From Plazaster borealis (lineage: Eukaryota > Echinodermata > Asteroidea > Forcipulatida > Labidiasteridae), in the NCBI GenBank assembly GCA_021014325.1, contig CM037476.1:16280827-16344826 (forward strand): DNA of 64,000 nucleotides. The letters are read 5' to 3'. Within the stretch, counting starts at the first letter, position 1. The number at the start of each line of letters is the position of its first letter. Shown here piece by piece: positions 31,851 through 44,130 of the stretch. Under the pieces are notes generated by a model. The model ran no database searches. It had not been told where the DNA came from and was given only the letters and a program-made list of their open reading frames with translations. The translations under genes were made by a program, and so were the position numbers.

Positions 31851-32290
31851 TTGGACTGTTTTGATGTGGGACACTGGCAGGTTGTGATGTTACGGTGAAC
31901 CACCTGTCCAACTGATATATCCAGCTCAGTGTATAACTCTTAGGAATTTGGTAACGTATAGTATCTGGTCAAGTTAACAATAAAAATACTTCCAGTTTGG
32001 CGATTACTGTCAAAAAGACGACTTTAAAAGAAAGACATGATGATTTTGAGAACATATGAACTCTTAAAATTTCAAAACTTATTTCATTCTATTTTGCCTG
32101 AGACAAAGCTAAGCCCACTCGAGTTTTACCCCAAATCTTCCCCTCAAATTTTGTTTTTGCCTCAATAAGATTAGTTTTTGTTAAAGTTTTTCAAACATAA
32201 AAAAAATTATCGAACAAGTTAGACCTTCAGTTCTAATAACTTGTCACAAACATAAATTCTTGATTCTTTCCTTTGTTTTGTGAGACAGCT

Positions 32291-32361
32291 CACCAATTCT
32301 GTTCCTGTGGAAATGACAAGAGCAACCCAAACTACGTGTGAAGTAGCAACTACAAGATGTG
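32291..32361 (+). other. Exon-like block, non-coding
   Basis: Acceptor GTGAGACAG and donor GTAAGTTCAG bound about 70 bases with stops in frame. A similar block follows at 32842-32929 (acceptor GCCATACAG, donor GTAAGTCC). They may belong to the same transcript as the blocks upstream; splice-site appearance is the only evidence. Confidence 0.3.
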
Positions 32362-33716
32362 CAGTAAGTTCAGTCTCTTCCCCACCCCCCCCCCCCGCCC
32401 CACACAAAAAACGGGACAGTTTACTATGTTTCTCCTTCTTTAATGTTTAGGGGAGTGGAGGGGAGCATTTAACCAATTGTTTTGCTGGAGAACCCTTATA
32501 GACAGTTTTATTTTGAAATTACACAAACATGACCAAGAGATTTGGTAATATATATCTTGTCAACTTATAATAATAAAGTCTGCAATTATTAAAGACATTT
32601 CTTTAAAGGGTAGCTCTCGCGATCAAGTTGCAAATAATACTTATTTTATTTAGACACGCAATCAAACACCTTTATTCCAGAAATTTAGCGATCAGAAGCT
32701 TATCTGTTAAATTAATAGTTGTTGCTACCATTTCTTAGGTGATAAAAACAGTCACATCGCAACTTGAAAAAAGTTTTTTTGTTCAACCCCTGAATAATAT
32801 TCTTAACTATCTTACCCATTGTATTATCTTTGCCATACAGATCAGAAGCTCTTTGTGAGTGAAGATGATGAAGTTAATATTTTTGGAGGGCTGATAAAAT
32901 GATCATCTACAAATATAGCATTTGTGGTAAGTCCAGTTTCAGATTCAGTCTCCCTCATCACATACCTTTTAAATGCTCTTCACCAACTCTGTGAGCTCTT
33001 TGAAAGAGATGGCCAGGAAATGGTTTACTTTATTGTGTGCTAAGCTCCGTAGGTTGGTTTTTTGTCACTATTGCTGACTTACAGTCAAAATTATAAAAAA
33101 AGATACAATAAAAGTCATGTGTGAAAGTTTCAGCTGAAAAGAGTGTCTACTTGCTGAGAAAATAGCCAACAAACTGTCATGATACTTTCACACAAACTTC
33201 AAATCTATCCACGCTTAGTGAGGTGTGCCAACCGCATCTCTGGACGCAGCATTCGCAAACAGACACTAACCCTCAGAAATCTGAAAAATGATTTATGCAT
33301 GAATCGTTTCTCAGATTCAAATGTTTACAGTTCAAACCATTACTTTGAAGGAGATCCTTTATGCAATAGTTTAAGATCAACAGCTGTAGTACTTCTAACC
33401 AAGGATTTTTTTATGGTCATTAATTTTTGGAGTACCTGCCCTACCTCTAACCATCCTGTTTTGATGTGCCACAAAAATCAGTAAGACCTTGATAATTTAT
33501 AAAAAACAAGAAATAGACCTGGTGACATATCACTTATCTCAATTTTTCAGGCACGAAAACCACCTGACCCTCTCATCATTGCTTGGTATTCATTCATTCA
33601 CCCGTCTCCCAAAAATTACCCCACTTTCATAGGGATACCATACCCTTGATCAGCATTTGGGGTCCTCTAGTAACCCCCCAACTGACATATGTTGGCTGTC
33701 AGCTGTTAACTTTTGT

Positions 33717-34073
33717 TTAAAGGCACTGAACAAGTTTGAAAATTGTCAGTGTTCTCACTTCGTGTATCCCAACATATGCATAAAATAACCAGCCTGTGAA
33801 AGTTTGGGCTCAATTGGTCATCAAAGTTGCAAGAAAATGATGAAAGAAAAAACACCCTAATGTACAAATTTGTGTGCTTTCAGACAGGAATAAAAACTTC
33901 TTGCAAGAAGTTTTTATTATTTGAGTGAGAAATTACCTCTTTCTAAAAAACTACGTTACTTCAGAGGGAGTCGTTTCCTACAACGTTTTATACTATCAAC
34001 AGCTCTCCGTTGCTTGTTACCAAGTAAGTTTTTATGCTAATATTTGATTTGAGTCGGTGTACGATACCTTTAA
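33717..34073. mobile_element. Palindromic MITE family A, inverted copy
   Basis: TTAAAGGCACTGAACAAG at the left and TACGATACCTTTAA at the right, with AAACTTCTTGCAAGAAGTTT in the middle. Confidence 0.75.
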
Positions 34074-34437
34074 CTGGTTGGAATGAGTAAATAACTGGTA
34101 CTTGGTTTACTTTTAGAGTGAGCAGTGGATTACCTGAGTGATTTGTAAAGATGTTGAGAACAGTGTTTCCATTCCACAGTGTGAGGGGGTGAGCTGATTG
34201 GACTTCTTTGAGGCTTATCCCGATGATTCTCCAGACAGTCTGAAACTAAGATGAACCATGGTGTGGCACTCATTGGTGACATTGAAGTTGGAGATGCCAT
34301 TTAGAGTTGATCTAAGCTGCATAGAGTGTTAATTGTGAACGCGATAATGGACCAGAAGGTAGGGCAACAAAAAGCCTTTCAATCTGTACTTTTCAGTCCC
34401 ATTTCAGTTAATTTGTTATGGGTTAAGTGCCCCATCA

Positions 34438-35650
34438 GTAAGGGTGAGTTTTTCTCAATCATATGTAGAAAAGTTTAGGTTAGCCTGAGCAACTTGCCTA
34501 AAGAAAGTGATATCTTTTTTAGTCCAACATTACCAAACACACAAACACAAAGGAAAAACAGAGAGGGGAGGAGCCTTAAGGGCACATGCCCCACACAGTT
34601 TTCCTTTGCCCCCTGGTGCATCCCCCTCCCCCTGCCCACGAAAAAATGCAGATAAATGTAATATGGAAAGGTTTGCGGTGACACCATGTACATGTAATAA
34701 TCTCTCTATGTGAGTTGGGGGGGGGGTGGTTCTGAAAAGAACCGTTGGTTTCAACTCGACGTTTCGATCAGTATGCTCTGATCGTCTTCTGGAGAAAGCT
34801 GGACTCTGATGCTGCATGCTGCTTAAGTACTGTGGATGGGGACTAGCTTGGTGATGCACGAAGGCGGGAAGTAGAGGCGGGAAATGGAGCTCGGTGATGC
34901 ATGGTAAAACTGGATCCTGCACTGGAGCCTTGGACTGGTGTGTGGGGAGTGTGTGCTCACTGAACTGTGTCAGTAGGAACAAGCACAGGGGATGGTGAGG
35001 GTGTGGGGCCTAGGGGACTGAGGGTATAGAAGACCCAAAGCAGTCTGAAGGGGGTATGGGGCCTATGTGGACTGAGGGTATAGGGGACCCAAAGCAGTCT
35101 AAATAAGAGATTATTACATGTACATGGTGTCACCGCAAACCTTTCCATATCGTATTCCCACCATGCAAAGTTTCAAATCTTACAGATAAATGTAGTTCCC
35201 CCCAAAACTCCCCCAAAACAGGGAAAACATGGCACCTGAGCCCCCCCCCCCCCACGCTGAAAAGCAATTCCCCCCATCCTAAGTAAGGGTGAGGTTTCCT
35301 CAATCATAAAAAAAGTTCAGGTTGACCAACTTCGTGAAGTGATTGATATTATTAAAAAAAATATTTTGTCCATAATTTTCTAGTGCAGATAATTCTATGC
35401 AATTTTCTAGTGCCCCCCAACAAAAAAATCCAGATACATGTAGTGTCCTACCAAAAAAAGGTACAATATGGCACCTGCTTCTCCCCCCATCTGATAAGCA
35501 ATACCTCTCCCCCCTCACAGTAAGGGTGAGCTTTTTGAAATCTTATACAAACAAGTTCAGACTAAACAACTTCCCTAAAAAGAATGATATCTCTTTTTAG
35601 TCCAACATTACCAAAGCACACAAACACAAAAGCCCCCCCCCCAAGAAAAA
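34438..35650. repeat. Three diverged copies of a GTAAGGGTGAG block
   Basis: Blocks beginning AGTAAGGGTGAG at about 34438, 35283 and 35519 are each followed by related CTTTTTCTCAATCATA / AAGTTCAGGTT sequence; the first and third also share TTTTTAGTCCAACATTACCA and a CACAAACACAAA run. The foldback element at 34661 inserted into the first copy. Confidence 0.6.
34661..35183. mobile_element. Foldback (MULE-like) element with 11-bp target duplication
   Basis: Flanked by AGATAAATGTA at 34650-34660 and 35184-35194. Arms ATATGGAAAGGTTTGCGGTG / ACACCATGTACATGTAATAA and their inverse. The right end continues into GCAAAGTTTCAAATCTTAC, which the left end lacks. The core AACTCGACGTTTCGATCAGT with a GATCAG...CTGATC inner repeat is shared with 18785. 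A local tandem repeat (about 34990-35100, GACTGAGGGTATAG) lies in the loop. Confidence 0.75.
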
Positions 35651-36948
35651 AAAAGTGCAGTAAGCTTTCCTTAACTTCTTTACACAGGTCCTTTTATAGC
35701 ACATGATAATATTCATTATTGTTCTGTTCTGATATTTTATTTAAACAGAATGTTTACAAATGGTGGAGAGTCATGTTTTGGTCAACATTCCAAGTCCACA
35801 GTCGGCTCCTCATCGCTGAGCTGGAAGCTCTGCAACGACATCATTTTCAAAAGAGTGTGAAAGTATTCTTAGAAGGATGGAACACATGTAGATCTTTGAT
35901 GAACAGACCAAGTGTAAGGAGGGTTCTTGTCATGAGCAATGGGTCTCTTCAATGGAGCTGTTCAAATTGTATATTTTATCAACATACACAGCGAGGAAAA
36001 TAAAATTAGTGACAAAATATGCAGCAACAATCTAAATTCTAAAAACTTGTGTAATTTTGTTTGATTTCAGACTTTAAAATTAATTCAAATGTTTGACACA
36101 ATAATTGTATAAATACACACAATTATCTGGTATCAATTGAATAGTTTCAAAGTAAAAACACAAATTTATCAATGTCAAAAAAATATGACTAACTACCAAT
36201 AAAAAAAATTTAAAAACCCCAAAACTAGTGACTAATTTTAACTGAATAAATTCCACAAAAAGAATGTCACTTACAATTATATTATTTCCATTTCCCTCGT
36301 CGGCATGTGGTAACTTGTGTATGAACCAGCCCACAAATTTTCTGTTTTATTCAAATTTGTAACATGTTAATTTTTTTGCAGTCTGAAGCTGTGAACTGGC
36401 CTGCATGGATGAAGACCAGGATCCCTGGGTGGTGAAAACTGGAGGGTAAACAAGCTTAATAATTCTGGTGGGCTACAAGTGCGTGGATGTAACTCACGGG
36501 TCTAGGCGGGGGCATCACACCAGCCAACGGCCGTCTAGTCAATGCTAGTGAAGCCATTTTGGGTCTCAGAACCATTGTTTCTGCTGCTGAAAGACAAAGG
36601 CACTAACAAAGTAGCAACAAGTAAGTAAAAAGCATGAAGTAAGGCAAGTAATTTATAAAAGCCAAACTAGCCGATTGTCAAGGACAAGTGGACCAAAGGA
36701 TGAGGTTGATGTGGGGGGGGGAAAACTGTTTTGATGTTTTCAGTGAGCTACCTTCGCCTAATGTATACAACATATACATAATACATATACATATCAGTGA
36801 TCACTATTTTCCAAGTATGGGCACCAAAACCACCCCACCCTCTCGTCAATGCTTTGTATTCATTCATTCACACCCCTGCCAAAAGTTACCCCTCCACCAT
36901 TGGCACACCATACTCCTGATCAGCATTTCGAGTCCCCTTACTAATTTT

Positions 36949-37264
36949 ACACCCGGTTCAGACAGGCGCTCTGGAGTAGCCGCGCCGAACCAAATTATTG
37001 AAATAAGTACATTGAAGGTTTGACGTCTGAAACAGTTAGAAGCGACTCGAGGCACTGGAAGTCGAAAGATCGGCTATTGCAGTTGTACAGAACAACTCTG
37101 TAGCGTCTTGGTTTTAGACGTCGATCTTGTCATGCGCCGAACCTAATGTAAATGTTATGTTAAGTTCGCCTGTCTGAAACCAAAATTGATTTGGGTCGAC
37201 CTAGAGTCACTCCTAATCTATTTGGTTCGGCATGACTTTGGGAGCGCCTGTCTGAAACGGGTGT
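36949..37264. mobile_element. TIR element with ACACCCG ends
   Basis: ACACCCGGTTCAGACAGGCG at the left and, inverted, CGCCTGTCTGAAACGGGTGT at the right. TAATTT lies on both sides. No transposase frame. Confidence 0.75.
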
Positions 37265-37497
37265 TAATTTATCAACAAACACAGTGAGGAAAAATGAAAT
37301 TAGTGACGAAATATGAAGGAACAACCAGGCATGTAATTTCTTGGGATTTTACCTGATTTCAGGTTTTTTTTTCCTCGAACCTTGAGCCCTCTTGAAAGAA
37401 ATAAAGCTGTCACCAAAGGGAAAAGTCCACATTGTGTCCAAATCTGTAGTTTCGTATTTCTGGTGATGCAAAGAGTCTGTAAACCTGAATTTTAAAC

Positions 37498-37612
37498 ATG
37501 GGAGGTTCTGAATCTAAAGTAAGGAGGTTTAAACATATGGGAGGTTCTGAAAATAGAGTAAGGGGGTTTAAACATATGGGAGGTTCTGAATCTAGAGTAA
37601 GGGGGAACCCAA
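37498..37612. repeat. Three copies of a 46-bp repeat
   Basis: TGGGAGGTTCTGAATCTA...GTAAGGGGGTTTAAACATA repeats three times with few changes, inside the second copy of the 1.3-kb duplication. Confidence 0.7.
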
Positions 37613-38000
37613 GTCCATAAGCTACTTTTCAGGAATTTTCAAATTCCTAAAATCTCATCCCTGAATACCATGCATAACTCGATTTCAATTTCTCCTTGTG
37701 GATAATATCCTGTTTTATTCAAATTCATCACATTGTTTTTGCAGTCTGATCCTGCGTACTAGCCTGCATGACATGAAGACCTGGAGCCAAGGTGGTGGCA
37801 ACAGGAGGTAAACTGCTTTAAGTCTGGTACAACAAGTGCATTGAGGCGGGGGGAACATCACACCAGCCGACAGCCGTCGAGTTGATGCTAAAAGTGAAGT
37901 CATCTTGGGTAACTCTGATCCGATGGTTCTGCCTATGAAAGACGAAGGATAATGGATTTTCTAGGCATTGTTTCAACCGCTGATCATCGTAGTATCCTGG

Positions 38001-41000
38001 CCACATCGATTTCACCATGAGGCTGATTTGGCCTACACACCATCCATCCACTATTCAAATTTCTCTCTATTGAAGATACTCACCTGAGTTGATGACTCTT
38101 CTCAACACGGATACTCTACTGTGAAACAGCAGCGTTAGAACTCGCTAATCTGGTGAGGTAGGCGATATATTTGAGATGATGCCACTCCCGAAGCTGTGGT
38201 AGTGTTCCAGTCTTGCAGATGCTGCATAAAATTCACTGTCCCTTCAGCTTGGTCTGCCCCGGTCCACTTGTATTAGCCATGAACAAACTCCGCTTTGCTG
38301 CACTATGAGCAAGCTGTCCATGCTCACCTTTCAAGGTTGTAGAGTATACAGGACAAATCCATGGCAGCTCCAGAATCGGTGGCTAGGATGGATGGATTTT
38401 TTCCGATGTGTAACTTCTCAAAAGCAAGTTTACACTGTTGGTAATTAATGAATTTTAATTTGGAAAAAGAATGAAAATAAATATCTGAATTATAAAAAAA
38501 AAATTCTAAAGGAATGAGAAACTTGTCTTACACTCCTTTTTTTAATTTTTTATTTTTTTTTAAGCAAATGCAATGAATCATGGGTTTGCAATGAACTATT
38601 GTGGGTGAGAAGGTTGATACACACTCCCGAAACTAATGGTGCATTAAACATACTTGTTAAAACTTCAGTCATCTGTTTCTTACACAAGAGGCATGGCCTT
38701 ATGTTACCGAAGGAGTACTTGTCCATTAAAGGGACCGTATAACTAAGCATAAATGTATTTTGTTGTATAAATATTTGTAAATAATGTTGCAAGTGACCGA
38801 GCATTCAAACTTAACCATTACACGAAACAGGTTTACCTTTTCCCCAAAAGATTAGTAAGGCCTACAGACAATAGTTGATGTTGAATGCACGTGCCATCCA
38901 TTAAAATATTAAGTAGAAGCAATCATCATAAAACAGATTCACTTGAAAAACTTAAACTGAACTGACTCTTTCTTGTTGCCTGTTTTATATGAATCAATCA
39001 TCAACTCCTGCAAGTAATGGAGATAATCGCATTTTTAAGTAATTCACGTGCCTGGTATTATTTAAGTTTGATACTTTTGTGTCAAATAAAGGTTAACTTG
39101 TTATAGGACATCAGTTGTAATAAGTCTTGTGATGTAATTTGCATTCAACCAATCAAATGAAATGATCAGTGTGATAGCTTTTGCATTTCAATTTCTTCGT
39201 TTGGCACACCTGCAAGTCATACCTCACTTTCTTAACAATACATCAATGGACCATTAATGTATCGCATGTATGCCGTAATAGGCATGCCATATACACTGTT
39301 AAATGTCGTATGCGACTTACATGTACGCGAGGGTGTACTGTATACACCACTACATGTACATGCCTTATAGGGCATATACAACTTGCATATGACTTGCTTA
39401 TGGTACACGAATGGTGTACCATATACGCCAAAGGGTATCATAAAGCATTTATACGACTTGCATGTACTTGCATGTACCTTTTGTTATATACGATACGGCG
39501 CTGTATACATACGCCAATAGTACTATACCATACACCACCACATGTTGACTAAGCATAAGACATATAGGGCGTACTATATACTTTATTACTTCTTATTTAT
39601 CTCTACAATGTGCGCAATGTTGTACTTTAAATAATTACATGTCATACACAACTTGCATGTACGCCAAAGGGCGTACCATACACCGTCATACGTCGTGTAC
39701 GATTTGCCTGATACGCCAAATCGCGTATACCATTACACTGTGTACAAATATTTATGTACGCAAGGAGGCATGTGACTTGTTGCCCCACCAGTATGACTGC
39801 TATTTGTTTGCACCTCTGAACTATTGCATGTTTTACAGTAAATGTAAATGCTAGTAAAATTGTCTGCAAATATCTGAACGCTGTCCAAATAATTTGATTG
39901 GTGGAATGTACATCAGGTGACAAAAGTATATAATTGTTTTTCATTGGTATTTGAATTTGTTTTTGTCAAGAGGGTGTGTAATTAGTCAATTTGCATTTAG
40001 GGGTTGAACTTTATGGATCTATATACCGGTAGTGTTTCTGAGAAATACATGTATTGCCCACGACCACTATAGGCCATCCAATATTGGTGAATAATAAAGT
40101 AGTTTATTATTTTTTTTCTGATATATGTAACTACTCAAAGCAAGTTTACACTGTTGGTAATTAATGAATATTAATTTGGAAAAAGAATGAAAATAAATAT
40201 CTGAATTATATAAACAAATTCTAAAGGAATGAGAAACTTTTCTTACATTCCGTTTAAAAAAAAATTATTTTTTTTATTTTTAGGTTTTCACTACTGATAA
40301 AGTTTTCTCGAATATGTTTTATTTCAGAGGGAAATATTTCAGAGGGAAATATTTCTGAGAAAAAATTATTTCTAGTAAGAATTGCAAAGTCACCAAGCTT
40401 TCAGACTAAAATTAAACTGATATGTGTTTATCCTTTATCAATCATGTACATTTCCTCAAAGTTACTCTTTAAAAAACAAAGACTGATTTGATAGGACATC
40501 CCTGAAACGTTGTTAATTATATTGTTTTCGTAAATGGCTATTAAAATTGTACAATTTATTCATGACACCAAGTGTTTACAAAAAAAAAAATGTTTTGCTG
40601 TTGTTTTGTTTTGGCACACTTGTTATAACACTCACGAGTTCATCCAAATTCAAACCAAAATCATGCGGGGGTGCAACTACCATTAAGGGTATAGCATCAT
40701 CTTGATCCCCCCTTCAAAAAACTTCCCACCTCAGTTCTCTAAAACGATTTATCCTTGTTATTGTTACACTGGTTCCCTGTATAAGTAACACATTTTTCTC
40801 TTAATAAAATGCCTTATAATCGGAATAGTGTGCATACTTTAGTTGGCTCACTCAATCTCCTAGATTTCTTGTAGAAATTCTAACACTCGATCAGCTAATA
40901 GGTTAGGGGTATACATGGGTACTTGTTGTATTGCGTTATTGAGTGGTGGTGTGTCCCAGCACACAACGTACACATAGTGCATGGTGTGGAGGCCTTGTGA

Positions 41001-42690
41001 CACTGTTCGTTTTCATTTTGGAACAGCTATGCAAATGGGGATCCCATGAACAAACTTGTAGCCAATCAAATAGCAAGACAATTGTTATGGGCAGGGATTA
41101 GTGCATACAAGGTTTGTTGCATGATTGCTTGTCATAGTTTTAGGGAGATGTATATTATGTGTCCTATATAGGACAACAGGGTTTGGTCTGGTTAGCCAAT
41201 CGGATGGTCCAAAATCGGCCAATCACATTGCAGAACCACTTAACCAATCAGTACACTGATTTGAAAAGTTTGTAACCAATAGCAGAGTGTTTCTTTCTAC
41301 CAATCACAGACCTTCATAAATTTTGGCGGTAGCAGTATAGTTTGTTGACCCTTTTTTCAGCTTTTCAATCACAATGGACCACACTTGCTTTAACATTGAA
41401 ATGGAAATTATTCCACACATTGGCAACTATTTATCTTTATGTTTCACACTTATGTTCCGAACCCTTCACTCCTACAATGTATGTTAATAATCCTAATCCT
41501 AACCCTATAGGGTGCACCACACTAAATAGGGAGAACACAGAGCGCCGCGGCCTCATTAATATTTTGTAGGCCCGCAAAATATTCTACAATAGACAGATTT
41601 GAAAGCCCAATAAAGGTGTACAGTGTAACAAAATTGCCCAATTGTGAGGGGCAATTGTGGGGGCTGTTGACTGCCAACTTGAGGTGTTTTGGATGACATA
41701 GGCCCTCAAATTTTTTTGCTATTTGCCGAAAGGTGTAGGGACATTTTTCAAGATTGATGATGCTCGGACGTTTGGAAAATTACACCGCTGTAGGAGTGTT
41801 TTTATTTGGAGGGAGAATAACTCTCCGGGCCTTGGGACTCCCCAGGAAAATATTTCCCTTTACTGTAAAAAGCTGTGAGACTTCCAAGTATTTTTTTTTT
41901 GTATTTTTGAATATTTAGCATTTTGCACTGTGTGCTATGCGAGTTAATTAAGTGGGGTGCACCCGGTTTTTTTTTCGGGGTAAAAACAGCAATGCATGGT
42001 ATAGATTTACTCTCAAGCAAACAGTTTGTGGTAGGATTTTGATAAATTTTTAATTACTCGCCCGATGAATGTTCAACAAATTCATTCAGAACGGACCACG
42101 GTCTTTTCTCTATGAACAAACACACCAAAAAAGCTCTTTGACCGAAGGGGTTAGGGTCACATTGAAAACCACGTGACAACTTCAGCAGTTGGGCAATAAT
42201 GCATACGTTTGTACATGGTCCATTGACTCTATGCCTTGATCTGATGTGTAGCATTTCAGTCTCTATCTCTGGTAAAAAGTGATAAGCATAATGGTTTGTG
42301 AACTTGTTTCAATAAACATCAATCATCATTATTAGCTAGGGGTAGCGTGTACACAATACAGTAGCCTGGGCAATACAGGGGGTGATCTCTTGTGTATTTT
42401 AGGCCATAGGTTTATGCATTGGAAGGCTAAGGGGCGGGGCTACACGGCAATTCTGCCGGTCATAAACAACCAGCTTGGGGGCAAAAGAGCTAGATTATTC
42501 CACTTTTTTATAGGGAATAAGCTTCTCTAGCCCCTCTGAGGGGTATTAGGCTTGATAATGATGAGAACAACTCTTCATACCCCGGGCGTAATACGATTTC
42601 CCAGACTACCATATAAACTGTAGTATTGCCCTTAGTGCGCGTGTGGTTTACGAACTTTGATTGGGGGTTTTAACCATTGCGTAAACTGAC
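38001..42690. other. Intergenic, no recognised gene
   Basis: It contains a 135-bp segment (38405-38520, GTAATTAATGAATTTTAATT) repeated at 40125-40258, a degenerate GTAC/CATA-rich region at 39230-39760, and AT-rich DNA. The small CCTAATCCTAACCCTATAGG stretch at 41490 is telomere-like but too short to matter. No frame shows a known domain. Confidence 0.5.
39230..39760. repeat. Degenerate tandem region of CATGTACGCCA-type boxes
   Basis: Boxes such as ACTTGCATGTACGCCAAAGG, GGCGTACCATATAC and TATACGCCAAAGGGTATCAT recur in both orientations with a loose spacing of 40-60 bases. It looks like a worn satellite with inverted sub-units. Confidence 0.55.
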
Positions 42691-43084
42691 GCAGATGGCT
42701 GCAAGCAGGATGAAGCGTAGTTCAGGGGAGACCATGCCAGAGTTACCTGATAAAGATGGGGGTCTTTCAGGGTGGATCCCAGTCTTGACAGCGTGGATGG
42801 ATTATGTAGTCTGGACAGTTGTTGTAAAGGGCCTTGCGATAATGCTACCCACACTGCAAGAGCAGTTTGAGACAACAACATCGCTCATCGGTTGGGTAAT
42901 TGCAACGACTGGTACTACCATGGGGTTAGCATGTAAGTTTCTTTTAACCATTAAGGGCATTCCTGCTTTAAAAGTAGTATAGTAAAGATTGTTCCGAGTC
43001 AATATGGCTCATCAGGCCTGTGTTTAAATCCGGTTTCATTGGTGTACAGGCACGGGTGTACAGGCACGGGTGGGAGGCCTCTTA

Positions 43085-43292
43085 CACTGTAAAAACTGGG
43101 GGTGTTAAAATTGACACCATGGGTGTTTTTACATAAAGACACCCATAGTGTATTAAAATAACACCAATGTAATTGTGTTGGCAGAAATTAGTGCTATTTT
43201 GACACCATTATTATGGTGTAAGTTTGATTCTTTTTTCGGTATTTATATGTGACAATTATGGTTTAAATTTTAACACCTCAGTTTTTGCAGTG
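43085..43292. mobile_element. TIR element with CACTG ends in the transporter intron
   Basis: CACTGTAAAAACTGGGGGTG then TTAAAATT at the left; AATTTTAACACCTCAGTTTTTGCAGTG-type inverse at the right. The inside repeats TGACACCA / ATGGTGT boxes. No frame. Confidence 0.75.
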
Positions 43293-43379
43293 TACAAAAA
43301 AAACCCCGTGGTTACCATTGGTTTTTCATTGACAATTTACCATTAAACATCTACCATTAGGTCCAATGGTGTTTTGGAA

Positions 43380-44130
43380 CGGTTGTTTTCACCCCGTGTG
43401 TCAATGGTAAATACCATCATTGGTATACCATTCAATACCATTGGCTGTATCAGTGATATACCATCCAATACCATTGGTTATTTCAATCGTATACCATTCA
43501 CTACCATTGGTTTATTTAATGGTATACCACTTAACACCATTGGGGCTATCAATGGTGTACCATTCGGTAGTAATTGGTGATATCAATGGTATACTATTCA
43601 ATACAATTGATCTTTATGGTATAACATTCAATACCATTGATCATATGATGATCATATTATCAATGGTATCTATGGTACCATTAGTTTTAGTCAATGGTAT
43701 ACCATTCAATGCCATTGGCAGTATCAAAGACAATGACTGGTACCATTCGATAACATTGGAAGTATCAATATACCATTCAATACCATTGAATGGTATTAAA
43801 TGATACATTGATATCACCAAAGGTATTAAATGGTATATCATTCAATACCATTGGTGATATCAATGTATACCATTCAATACCAATGGCACTATTGATGGTA
43901 TATCATTCAATACCATTGGTGATATCAATGTATACCATTCAAAACCGTTGGCACTATTGATGGTATATCATTCAATACCATTGGTGATATCAATGTATAC
44001 CATTCAAAACCGTTGGCACTATTGATGGTATATCATTCAGTGCCTCTGGTGATATCAATGGTATACTATTCAATACATTTGATATCATACCATTCAATAC
44101 CATTGATCATCAATGGTATCCTAAATCACA
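43380..44130. repeat. Degenerate minisatellite of ACCATTGGTAT-type boxes
   Basis: The whole stretch is built from CAATGGTATACCATTCAATA and its near-palindromic variants. From 43852 a regular 65-bp unit (GGTGATATCAATGTATACCA through AAAACCGTTGGCACTATTG) repeats about three times. The core ATGGTATACCAT is self-complementary. Confidence 0.8.

Larger units (their letters stand above)
35985..38000. repeat. Tandem duplication of about 1.3 kb, two diverged copies
   Basis: Copy 1 about 35985-36650, copy 2 about 37265-38000. Matching landmarks: CAGCGAGGAAAATAAAATTAG at 35991 versus an almost identical stretch at 37280; TTTTTTTGCAGTCTGA at 36372 versus TTTTTGCAGTCTGATCC at 37735; CATCACACCAGCCAACGGCC at 36505 versus CATCACACCAGCCGACAGCC at 37855. 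The GCAG border in both looks like an acceptor, so exon-like material was duplicated. Stops interrupt all frames. Confidence 0.65.

Noticed and set aside
35719..36003. Frame of 94 codons (VYKWWRVMFWSTFQ...) with an acceptor-like start
   Set aside because: No known domain; it contains a possible donor at about 35913 and lies in the duplicated non-coding locus, so coding is not supported.
41342..41569. Telomere-like CCTAATCCTAACCCTATAGG
   Set aside because: Only about three worn repeats; too short to separate from chance.
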